Shown here in pieces: positions 14,601-24,670 of a DNA stretch of 64,000 bases. The stretch is from Aphelocoma coerulescens (lineage: Eukaryota; Chordata; Aves; Passeriformes; Corvidae): contig NC_091014.1 in NCBI RefSeq assembly GCF_041296385.1, positions 21,923,578 through 21,987,577 of the forward strand, given 5' to 3'. The translations under genes were made by a program, and so were the position numbers. How positions within the stretch are numbered: the first letter of the stretch is position 1; the number at the start of each line of letters is the position of its first letter. The notes beneath the pieces are model-generated. The model ran no database searches. It saw only the letters and a program-made list of their open reading frames with translations, and had not been told where the DNA came from.

Positions 14601-15082
14601 GGACAAAAAGTTTGTAGTTCAGAAGGGATTTTAGTGTGAGGAGTGCTGAAATTCATTTCTGTGTAACTATGAATCATAGTAAAAAAGGGACCTTTATTCT
14701 CCTCTAACTTCGAGTGAGCTACCACTGTGAAACACATGAAAAATTATTCAGACCTCATATCTTATTAAACTGAACTACTTTTGTTGCTCCTTGATTTTTA
14801 GAGCAGCTAATTCTGTAAAAGTTACAGGTAGTTATGTTCCCAGAATAATAAAAGTACCCAGAATGCACAGCCATAAAACATCATTGTCCCCTTGTCAGGA
14901 ATAAAACAAGGTAAAAGTCAGACAAAAGTCAAACCAAGTGTGTGGTATCCTGTTTGCTAGACTTGGGCTTCATTGGGCTGCAAGAATGGGGATTCCAAAG
15001 ACAGGAAAAATTAAATGCAAGAGATGTTCCTGTCCTGTGAACAGACTCTCAGCCTGCAAATGACCACTTAAAAAAGTAGTAG

Positions 15083-15343
15083 AGGTTGTTGCGATAGGAC
15101 AAGGGGTAATGGTTTTAAACTAAAAGAAGGTTGATTCAGACTAGTATTAAGGATTTTTTTATGGTGAGCACTGGAACAGTTTAACCAGAGATGTGGTACA
15201 TGCCCCATGCCTGGAAACATTCAAGGTCAGGTTGTCTGGTGCTCTTAGTAACCTGATCTAGTTGAAGATATCCCTGCTTACTGCAGGGGGGCTGAACTAG
15301 AGGACCTTTAAAAGTCACTTCCAACCCTAACTATTCTATGATT
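15083..15343 (+). mobile_element. CR1 LINE 3' fragment
   Basis: The CR1 sense strand reads 'cgataggacaaggggtaatggttttaaac' at the start. It ends 'cacttccaaccctaactattctatgatt', the diagnostic CR1 3' terminus. It is 5'-truncated to about 260 bp, with small internal indels. Confidence 0.93.
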
Positions 15344-18275
15344 ACAGTAGGAAAAGGAATTAGACTGTCATGGACAACTCAGCATCCAGCTGAGTATGCG
15401 ATTGCATTAGCCTATGAAGTCAGACTGAGGTACGCGCACACACAATGTGTACATTAATATATGTTCAAAGCCTTTCTCTCAAGGTCTCGTAAGTGTCTTT
15501 AAGTCCTTCTTTCTAATTGGCTTCATTAAAGAGTAAGTCGTAAGGGTGATCCAAGAAAAACAAGATTCCAGAGTCTGAAGCCCTTTAAAGACTAGATTCA
15601 CTATTTGAAAACTGTTCTGTCAGAAAACTCTCAGCTCACCCTAGTGTTAATATTTCAATAATTACAGTGATGGTTCAGAAACAGAGCAATCATTAGAAAT
15701 AAACCCCATTGCATATGAACTGTAATCGGCAACATGAAACTAACTGTGATTTGGATTTTTCAAAATAGGCTGTTGTGCTGGTCATTAATTAAATCCACAG
15801 AAAATAGATTAGATGTAATGACATATCTAATGAAAAATACCTGTGTTGAAATCCATGGGCTCTTATTATTTCAGTGTATGATGAGATTTAGAGTTGTTTC
15901 GCTTATGAAGATTAGTTGATTGCAAACCTTCAAGCTGATGTTGATATACTAAGAGAAATCTCCTTAGTATTTATAAGATCTTGGCACTGTGGCACCTCTT
16001 ATTGCAAAAAAGGATCATTGAGATCTACTATAATGTATAGATTTGTTAATGTTACTATTAAATTAATGCATGTATTTTATCCTATAAGATTCAGAGCTTT
16101 ATCCTTTTTATCATGCCACTCTTACACTGAACCAGGAGAGAAAGTCTTAGAACTTGTGTAGTTGATAAGAAATAAAAAGTCCGAAACATATTTAAATGCC
16201 AGGCATTGTTACAGAATGCATGGGTGAGGCTTAGGTAGGCACTTAACTGCTATGACTTGGATTTTGAAAAATGGTAAGACTTCAAAAAGGATTTTTGTGT
16301 TTAATGGAACTTTCATACACAATATAGTTTTTTAAATGTATTGCTTGCAATGATTTCAGTTTTGAAAATCCCATTAGGAAATATATTCATCCTTAGGAAC
16401 CAAAATATTGCTTTTGGATGCTCCATAGAGCAATGCTTAACCCTAAAAGCCACTGCTGTAGCAGTTTGTTTGGAGATCAGGCAATTTGGTTCAGGGAGAA
16501 ACAGATGTGTTGGTGCTGTCTGCACGTGAACATGCATCTGCACAGAGGTCCTCCCACAGAAGTCTGGAAAAAACTGTTTATTAATTTGACCATGTAATGT
16601 TTTCATTAGAAATGTTCATGCACAATATAGCTCTGCTTTCAGGCACACCACTGTCATTTTGGAGATTGAAAGGAATGGAATTATTTCACTGGTGTGAGAA
16701 AAGAGTATATTATTTCCTCAAGTATTGAATTGATGTATGATTGAAATGAAGGAAGGTGTTGCTCCTATAACTTTCCTCAGTACAACAGAAAGACAGTCCT
16801 GATTGTCTTTTCAGTCTGGTGCTGTCCCTGAAAGCTGGTTGAAGTCTTTACAGATTTTGAAGAATTGTTAGTGTTTTCTTGAAGAGTAGATTGGAGTATC
16901 CTTCCTTCTATGTAGTATTTGGCATAGTATTCGTATTTCTGTACATTTATACAGTTACTTTATTAGGTGGTTGAGAACGCGTTTTTTTTCTTACCTAAGA
17001 TTGCTTTAAGTGAGAGAGCACAGTTTATTTGTGATCTCTAAGGAGAAAGTATCTAATGGAAAAACTTTGTAGGCTGAAAGACATTAAAAATGTTCAACTA
17101 TAATAGTGCACAACAGTGTATTATATCTCTACTTTTCTGCCAAGGGCCAAGTCACCCAAGGGCACTTCAAAAAAAATGATGATCTGAAGCTGACATTGCA
17201 GACAGACTTACCATCTTATCTTCAGGTTAATGTGATGGTGTTGGCCCGTGCTTAAAATCATGCCTGACAATAATGTCACTGAATCGTCTGCCAAGGCACT
17301 GAGGATGTTTTACTTCAGTATCTTTTTCATTATAACAAGGATTACTGAGATATTTCCTACTTTAACACAGAACTGTAATTTTTTGTTCATAATATGGCTA
17401 ATAAAAAATAATTTCCTAAGAAAAAATAAATGTTGAGCAGAACTACAATTGGTATTGCTAATATACTAGCTGAATACTTCTTCAAATAGAAACTTTGGTC
17501 TGCTGTTCTTATGGAGTGATCATTGTAATTGTCTTTTATGGTATTATGGAAGACCAGAGTTCCCTTCTTTTTGTAGGTGATAACAAAAAATAGACAGACT
17601 TTCTCTGAAATGCCAGATTTTTCCTTTGTATCTATGGGGAACTGATGTCTTCTGTGAGGTAATTTCATGGTTTTCTGATTTCTTAGTTAGGACCATGACA
17701 TATTAATAACTTTATGGTGTGCCAATGGAGAATTGCGATTAGAATTCAAAAGTAGGATGGAAAACAAACAAAAAAACAAACAAAAAAACAATCCTCCAAC
17801 ACACAGGAATATTCAAGCATCACTATGGAAAACTTTTTTTTTCCAGCTTGAAACTCACAGACTATATAAAAGATTTCATTAGATTCTTCATTATGCTGCT
17901 GTCAGTTGAGCCATGCTGCACACTGTTGAATCACCATGTGGCATATTGGTGTAGAGGCTTCTGTCTGTTAAAATAGATGACACAAGGGTAACTCTATTGT
18001 TCCTATTTTCTTGTCCAGACATACTGTTTTTTTTCTAAAAATGTGTTTTCTGTAGCATCTTTGTTACTTTTATGAGAATGAAATTTCATGCATATTGAGT
18101 TGTTTCAACTGCCTACTCTTAAGGTTATAAACCCAACAGGAAACAGCCATACTTAGCTATAATTAAAAGCAACCAAATCCAAGGGTTCTTTTGATGTATG
18201 TTCCCTTTCCAGATAGTACTTTTAAGATAATTTCTTTGTTTTCCTTCTTATATTAAATCAATATAACAATGATTT

Positions 18276-18303
18276 TTATGTTGTTGTTTCTTTCCTTCCC
18301 CAG
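18276..18303 (+). promoter_or_regulatory. GRM8: 3' splice site (acceptor) of GRM8 penultimate exon
   Basis: A T/C-rich tract ends in cccCAG at 18301-18303, immediately before the codon ATG that begins the conserved MYIQTT segment. The exon start at a phase-0 boundary fits the reading frame of the family. Confidence 0.93.
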
Positions 18304-18594
18304 ATGTACATCCAGACAACAACACTTACTATCTCCATGAGTTTAAGTGCTTCTGTGTCTCTGGGCATGCTCTACATGCCCAAGGTTTATATTATCATTT
18401 TTCATCCAGAGCAGAATGTTCAAAAACGGAAGCGGAGCTTCAAGGCTGTAGTGACAGCTGCTACAATGCAAAGCAAACTGACACAAAAAGGAAACGACAG
18501 ACCAAATGGCGAAGTCAAGACTGAACTCTGTGAAAGTCTTGAAACCAACAGTAAGTCATCTGTAGACTTGGTCAAGAGTGGCAGCACATCTTAA
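18304..18594 (+). CDS. GRM8: GRM8 penultimate coding exon: TM7 and cytoplasmic tail, with mGlu8b-type alternative stop
   Basis: This exon encodes the C-terminal part of metabotropic glutamate receptor 8, a presynaptic class C GPCR that responds to glutamate and couples to Gi/o. The first ATG is an internal Met codon following a splice acceptor, not a start. The translation has TM7 (roughly residues 7-33 of the exon: [11 protein letters not shown] then [13 protein letters not shown]). Next come the basic juxtamembrane tail [11 protein letters not shown], whose Ser is the family's known kinase site, and [18 protein letters not shown] sumoylation-type VKTE is retained. Splicing at 18550 (AACA|gtaagt) joins to 23564 and gives the 'a' tail. 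Reading through gives [15 protein letters not shown] and TAA at 18592-18594, the 'b' tail. Choice of GRM8 over GRM4/GRM7 rests on the ELCESLETN segment and both alternative tails. Upstream exons lie outside the window. Confidence 0.97.
   Translation: MYIQTTTLTISMSLSASVSLGMLYMPKVYIIIFHPEQNVQKRKRSFKAVVTAATMQSKLTQKGNDRPNGEVKTELCESLETNSKSSVDLVKSGSTS
18551..18556 (+). promoter_or_regulatory. GRM8: 5' splice site used for the mGlu8a-type tail
   Basis: GTAAGT follows AACCAACA and is a full consensus donor. The exon ends after the first base of a Thr codon (phase 1), which the last coding exon completes with CC. The same bases serve as part of the Ser-Lys codons when the donor is skipped. Confidence 0.93.
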
Positions 18595-18599
18595 TAGAT

Positions 18600-18605
18600 G
18601 TACGT
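18600..18605 (+). promoter_or_regulatory. GRM8: candidate downstream alternative 5' splice site for the mGlu8b-type transcript
   Basis: GTACGT lies 49 bases beyond the main donor and 5 bases after the TAA stop. From memory, the mammalian b form arises from a 55-base insertion at this point. The protein here is two residues shorter (VDLVK in place of VEFPMVK), which predicts exactly 49. This is a good positional match, but use of the site is inferred. Confidence 0.7.
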
Positions 18606-21600
18606 TCACAAGAATGCACTTTCTTTTAATAAAAAACTTAATTATTTTTGTTGCTTGTTCTGCATGAATCCAGAGATGTGTCAGACATGTACTGCTGAAT
18701 TCAGGAATGTCTAGAGTTGTTTCCAAGAAATTGATTTTCACAGGAGGCTAGTAGGAAAAAAAAAAAAAAGCACAAGCAGATTTTGAAAAGCCACATCTTT
18801 TAAAAATTATTTGTTTTAGCTAGTGCTATTTTGATGTGTTGTACATTGCTGTGCCAGTGGTATGTCCTGACAGTTCATGAGGTGTATTTATGGTCATCAT
18901 TGTATATTCAAAACTCAAAGGCTGTTGAAAAAAACTATAATGAAAACAGCTAACATTGTTTTTATTTTGAAGTCAGATAAGGAAGTGAAAAGAATGGTTT
19001 TTATCTTTTTACTTTAATTTGTTGGATTGTTCTTTTATCACAACTCATGACTAACACTTCCCAGAATAACGCTTGCCATCCAGGTTTTTGTTGTGGTCTT
19101 ACTCATCTTGGTACAATATTGTGATAATTCATATGAAGCTTAATCATTACATGTTCTGATATATCGTAGGTTTGTAGTGGGAAAAAAATTCTTTCCCATG
19201 TCAGGAAAGTTCTTGAATCTTGCTACATTTCTAAGTTGCTCTGGTATAGAAGACAACAGAGGTTACAGCTTCCATTCCACCACATAACATATCATCTTAT
19301 CAACTGGACTTCGTAATAACAATAATAATAAAATACGAGCAGAGACATTAACCTTACCCCAGTGCTTAGCAATGGAGAATTGTTTTCTGTTGAGAAGTTA
19401 GATGTCACATTAGAGGGGCAGCAGCTGTAACAGCTAAGTTTCTCAGTCATTTTACTGCAAACGGCATGGTTTATTTTTAATTTTTATTACTTTTTGATGA
19501 TAGTGATAGGTGATTAAATAGTACTATTTTGTTTAAGCACACTGAAACGAGGCAGTAGCAAGTTTGCATTAAAATATTGTACTTACTTCTGAAAAATGCA
19601 ACCCCCACTGAACTCTATCAGAGTTTGCAAGATAGATTGAAGACTATTTAAAAGTAGCCCATAAGTTTACCATACTATAGTTGCTGATGCATGGAAGATA
19701 CTGAGTACAAACTGTTTCACTGGAAAAACTCATGACCCTTCAAAATGTGTAAAACTGCTAGAGTGAACTATGGGTTTATACAGCTTCAGATTATGACATG
19801 TAACAAAGGACAAACAAGAAAGGCATAGAAATTCTTTTTGGATCGAATAACAGAATAGAAATATGAAAGACTCAATAATTTTGCAAGTCTTCAGAAGTCT
19901 CCAAACGAGAAGGAAAAGAGAGGTGGATTTTGCTGAGTGTGCAAAATGACAAACTTCTGAGGAGAGGATAAAGGAGGGTTTTCACAGTAGGGTGAGAAAG
20001 AGTGTTAATAAAGTCTTGGGTATCTGATCAGTTTATCTACTGTGCCTAACTAAGAAATGCTGTGATTGGTATTCCTTAAGCTATGATTATGCATAATTCA
20101 TAGAAACAGATGCTACTGGAAACCAGTCTGCTTCTCCAGTAGTGTGTGTATGCAGGGTAATGCTTATTTACTGTGCTCTAAACATGATTTTAACAGTAAC
20201 ACATCTATATAATTTTGAGCTCACTAGGACTATATGACTAGGCTTTCATCCATCATAATGCTTCATAGGCAAAAATTCAGTCCGAGTCATTTGCACTCCA
20301 GAAAGCTCTTCCTATGTAATTGAGTTCTAGACCTCAAGATGGGTTTCTCTCTTCCCTGAAATAGTTATTGTCAAAACTTTTGAAGGTTCCTGTGAATTAT
20401 AAGTGCACAATGCAGCATACGTCCTTTTCACTAGGTCACTAGTAACAACTTCTTGACACCACAAAATTTTTTCTTGCGCTGACTCCACGTGAGGTAGATC
20501 TTTCTTTTCAGTGACAGTATATGAAACTGACTGCAAAATATCAGTCTACTCCTAGTGTACCAGAAGTGGCAGTGAGTGTTGCCTCCCATTTACCAAGCAC
20601 AAATATTACTAATGACAGCAATGCTCATAACTAGGTGAGAAATAGGATGAGGTAGGCATGTAATCCCTTTTACTTCCCGCCCAGAGGCAGCTCTGCTCCA
20701 TCTAGTTTGTCCTGTTCCATGTAACACGTTATTCTATGTTGTCTTCCACATGCCTGTGTTCATGGGTTTATTTGTGGAAGTAGGTCCATATTCAGTGGAA
20801 AACAAATTGTTTCTGGGAAACAGGAAAAAACCTGTTCAGGTGCAGTTGCAGAAGGCAATGACAAGTACATTAAATGAATATGGGTCAGATCATAATAATG
20901 ATTATAAATTGCTTTAGATTCTCTTTATTTTCTTCTTTTTCTTTTTGTTTCATTCCAACAGCAAAGTAATGACTGCAGCTGTAAAAATGTTCATTTCCAG
21001 AAATATTTTGAGCCAAGCCCGTTACTTTTTCTGGCCATCTCGGCTTGCCAAATGTGGTTCATGTTATTATTGTGAAATGCTAACAGTCTTAAAGAGAAGG
21101 ACACCAGCTGCTGAAGCTTTCAGATCCCCAAACATGAACTCTAGACTTATTCCACATAACTATAAAGACATATGCAATATTTATCAAGTAAAAAGACCCA
21201 AACATTGTTTGGAGATGAGATTAGTTTTAATGCATTTCAAACTACTGCCTTCATTAAATTCCTGTGCTATCATTTTTTAAAGTAACAACACTCAGAACTC
21301 AACTAGGTAATTTTTGTTTGTTGACAGCTCTAGATTAATCCTATCAAAACTGTTTAATTCTCAGATACCCAACAAAGTTACAGCAATTTAACAAATAACT
21401 CTATATCAGCTGAGGTGTAGTAACTATTATTTTTGTATTTTGAGCTTCTTGCAAACATCCTCACATTATTCAGATTACTGAGTTGTGATAAATCTGATTA
21501 TGTTACATTGCTGTGGGCTAAAAACATGCAAATGTAAAGTTATCACAGAACTCAGCTCATACAGGATAATGTGGTAAGCTAACTTAACCTGATCATGTAT

Positions 21601-23563
21601 CTGACCCTACTTTCAAGGAAAGGGGAAAAAAATGGCTCTGATCTTTCTGTCCTTTTGTTCTGAAATGTGCAGAGTTTGCAGATGTGCATTTATCTGTTAT
21701 TTATTAGCTCTGAAAAAAATCCTTCTATGGTTGAAGAACTTGGTGCCATTTCATCAGTCCTGCATTATTTTGTGCAGGAACTTAGCAGGGCAAAAGAAAA
21801 AATAGAATCCTCTCAGAAATCCAGCTGTGGGAGCATGAGAGAGTTCAGACAGGAGCAGTACATGCCATCTGAAAGATCTGAAAGATGTAAATGAGGCTAT
21901 ATTTGCTTCAAGTGTCCCAATACATGCAAATAAAACTATTTCATGTTGGTGCTCAAATGTTGTAATCAACTATGAGAAAGACTTGCTTTGTGAGCCAATA
22001 GCAGTCCTTTCATGAATTAGCTTTTTCCAGACATGAGGTGCTGGAGCTACCTGTGCGAATGAAAGTAAGAAATATTACATTTTTCAGCTTTCTTTTGATT
22101 ATTCGTTCTTATATATACATTCTTAGGGGAAAAGATTACAGTAATAGATGAATTAAACTGGTCTGGTTCTGTTGTGTCTTTAAAAAATGGCAAATGCAGT
22201 ATTAGATTCAAATTGCTCAGACAATCTAAAACATGACAAAAAATCAAGAAGTAAACTTAGTTATTTATGCTAACCACTATTTGCATCAGTTTTAGTGATC
22301 CTTTATTTAGTTTAATCTTTGATACAGAGGAGAGAAACTGTCATTTCTCAGTTTCTGTAGTCTGTTCTTCACAAATCATCAGATTGTTGGGCTGAATTTA
22401 GGAGTTAGCATGAAGAATGCTTTTCCTATCTATCTCAGCAGTTCTCACCAGACTCTATATATAAAAAAGAAAGAAATTGAAGAAAGGTATGGAAATAGAA
22501 AATTTGAATCTATAGACCAGGCAACATTTTTGCTATCCTGTTATTTTCATCTTGCCAACTGCAATCTTCGCTATCATAAGCAGAACATATCTGTAGCAGA
22601 TGGAATATAAAACATATTTAGAAAGTCAAATTCCTCTTTGTGCATTGTAACATAGACCTTGTTATAGAGAAAAAAAGATATTCAGTCCCTCAGCAGTCTG
22701 ATTTTCCATGTACCCAAATGATTTAAAATTAGAGAACTAACTACGAGACCGGATGTCACCACTTCCCTCCTCCAACCATTACATTAACCTTGAGTGATGT
22801 GACTTGAGTCATATTTTTATAGCATATTTTTTATATTTTTTTAATAGCAAAGGTGTAAGGGCTAGAACCTGAAACAAACTTTCATAAAAGATTCATAGTT
22901 GTTCACTTTTGTAATAGTAGAGCTGTTTAATTCTCTCAGCATATTGTCTCATTCTGAACAAGGAGTGTCAGCTTTGATCAAAAGGAAATATGATCAGCTG
23001 GCCATCAACATAAGGAAACCATAATTTTCTCCAGATAATATGTTCTGTAGGGACTATCTACTCCTTTTCTGTAATTTGGAGAAATGTTTCCTGTGTTAGG
23101 CTTTGTTCCTTTCAAGGAGCATAAGTCTCCTTCTAGATGGACAAACCAACACTAGCTGAAAAGTTGTCTTCAACAAGTAGAAGAGAAAGAAAAATCCAAT
23201 CTCTAAACTAAAAAATGTTTATATCGAATTCAGACAAAATAATACCAGATGTTGAAATTCTGTTGTGGGTATGCTGAAACCACTCATCATTGTTCCCTTC
23301 TATTGACCTCTGCTTTCCCTAGTCATAAACAAAATAAGTGGTCACGAAGAACCCAGAACTTGGGATCCAGTTTACTCACTGCTTATATACATCCTTAAAC
23401 ATTCTTTATTCCATGAACATGGACCATATTGTTTGGAAATATAGTAGGGCACTGTTTGAGTTCAAATGCTAAATATGGGTTTTTTTCCTCCTCCCTTGAG
23501 TCTAAAAATCCTGAACTTTGTTTTTTTTTGTTGTTGTTTGTTTTTGGTTTTTTTGATTTACAG

Positions 23564-23613
23564 CCTCCTCTACCAAGACAACTTATGTCAGTTACAGCAA
23601 TCAGGCAAACTGA
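23564..23613 (+). CDS. GRM8: GRM8 terminal coding exon (mGlu8a-type tail)
   Basis: The acceptor CAG at 23561-23563 is preceded by a long T-rich tract. Joined in phase 1 to the exon ending at 18550, it completes Thr and reads SSTKTTYVSYSNQAN followed by TGA at 23611-23613. The mammalian mGlu8a tail, recalled from the family, is SSTKTTYISYSNHSI, so the exon identity is clear, with Ile/Val and the last three residues changed. The two coding pieces in this window supply about 98 of the roughly 908 residues of the receptor. The tail lies in the presynaptic cytoplasm, where mGlu family tails bind calmodulin, G-beta-gamma and scaffold proteins. Confidence 0.96.
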
Positions 23614-24240
23614 GCAGGGATGAAATTCACTGGAAGATCTGCAGGACTGGATCTTGCAAACATAGACTTTACCACCACCAGAATTCAGTCTTGAAAATAT
23701 CAGTAGACTACATTCAAATCGATAGTCAGTCTCCTAAAGAACAAGGATTAAACAAGAGCAAAAGGCAAAAAGAGACAGGGGAAGGAAAAGTCCAGTTTTA
23801 TAACATAGAGACAGAGTGTCAAGCTTCTGAACTGTTCACTCACAAAAGGAAGCAAATCACAAAAGGAAAACAAATGTTAGCTTGTGAAAAAAAAAAAATG
23901 CTGTTGAAATAAATCATGTCTGATGTTATATTTGTAAGTACTTTTTTGTGATTGTGACAATTTCCTTTCCTGTCCTACATTGTTCAACTCGTAAAAGAAG
24001 ATGAGTTTGTTTCTTGTGACGGCTGACTGAATTAAGTCCTGGGTTATGCTAAAATAAATGCAATGGTCAACGCATGCTAATTTTTATACAAAATAATTTA
24101 TTTCTAATAATAAAGGAATGTTTTGCAAATGTTGAGACTTGTTTTGTTGCAGTTTTAAGGAAAAGTCCTTACACTGTTGTCTATTGTTTGTTTAGAATGT
24201 GCAGTAAAGGTGGGTGTACAAATAAAATAATAATCATGGC
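23614..24240 (+). other. GRM8: GRM8 3' UTR (inferred extent)
   Basis: The sequence after the mGlu8a stop contains AATAAA at 23908-23913, 24053-24058, 24109-24114 and 24221-24226. The end given is where cleavage after the last of these would fall. Transcripts could end at an earlier signal or well downstream. No coding sequence is seen here, although a chance frame of over 100 codons overlaps it. Confidence 0.6.
24221..24226 (+). terminator. GRM8: best-supported polyadenylation signal for GRM8
   Basis: AATAAA is followed about 45 bases later by an extended TG-rich tract (24269-24348), the arrangement expected of a strong cleavage site with a GU-rich downstream element. Earlier AATAAA hexamers (23908, 24053, 24109) are alternatives, and another lies at 24653. 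Confidence 0.55.
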
Positions 24241-24268
24241 ATCAGAAGAATGCAGTGTAAACTCTAAG

Positions 24269-24348
24269 CATGTGTGTATGTATGCGTGTATGTGTGCACC
24301 TGTGTGTGTACATACGTGCATGCCTGCCTGCATGCGTGTGTGTGTGTA
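24269..24348. repeat. TG/TATG-rich imperfect microsatellite
   Basis: Interrupted TG, TATG, TGCA and GCCT units over about 80 bases, just after the probable GRM8 poly(A) signal. Confidence 0.85.
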
Positions 24349-24567
24349 CTCTGCAGTGCGTGAATTTATCTGTTCAAAGCTTTGTGACTATATTTTCTAA
24401 TGGAAGGATTTTTTCCCTCTTCTCACCCTCAAAGTAAGTGCATTTTATATGTTTGTAAAGTAAAGGAGTCCTGATAGTAATTATTTTGTATGATTGTATT
24501 ATATTTTTGAGTGTCCACTAATAATTTTGATCCTTTTCATTTCTGGAACTTACAGTTTGTAAGACTT

Positions 24568-24670
24568 TATGACAGCTAGACTGGATTAAGCTGAAAGTCT
24601 ATTCAGCCTAGTATCCTGTCTCTGACAGGGGAATGTAGCAGATGCATATCTCAATAAAGGTGACTTTGAA
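24568..24670 (-). mobile_element. ancient CR1-like LINE remnant
   Basis: The + strand text 'tctattcagcctagtatcctgtctctgacaggggaa' matches a block I recall from the antisense strand of old sauropsid CR1 elements common in turtles and crocodilians. Only about 100 bases are recognisable and the copy is strongly decayed. Confidence 0.55.

Larger units (their letters stand above)
1..18303 (+). other. GRM8: GRM8 intron upstream of the penultimate coding exon (3' part)
   Basis: The window opens inside an intron, because the first recognisable exon begins at 18304 after a consensus acceptor. The stretch is AT-rich, with short chance frames only. I recognise no other exon of the receptor here: neither the large seven-transmembrane exon nor the ligand-binding exons. 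Its contents are a probable MITE (3154-3437), CR1 fragments (about 4715-5945, 11171-11600, 15083-15343) and homopolymer-rich runs (2764-2783, 6990-7082, 10230-10299). The rest shows nothing I can name. GRM8 introns are known to be very long in vertebrates, which fits. Confidence 0.85.
18551..23563 (+). other. GRM8: last GRM8 intron
   Basis: A 5,013-base intron between the 'a' donor and the terminal coding exon (a 49-base shorter intron if the downstream donor is used). It ends in a long T-rich tract and gatttaCAG. It is AT-rich; I recognise no exon or clear transposable element in it. The pyrimidine tract and CAG near 20930-20961 resemble an acceptor but lead into no recognisable GRM8 sequence. 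Confidence 0.9.

Noticed and set aside
18304..18306. ATG as a translation start
   Set aside because: It is an internal Met codon immediately after a splice acceptor within the conserved TM7 region.
20935..21280. Possible extra GRM8 exon after a good pyrimidine tract and CAG
   Set aside because: The following sequence matches no known mGlu8 tail, and the frame looks like chance; it may be a decoy acceptor.
23466..23912. 148-codon open frame on the + strand
   Set aside because: It crosses the intron end, the splice acceptor and the terminal GRM8 exon in the wrong frame, then the 3' UTR.
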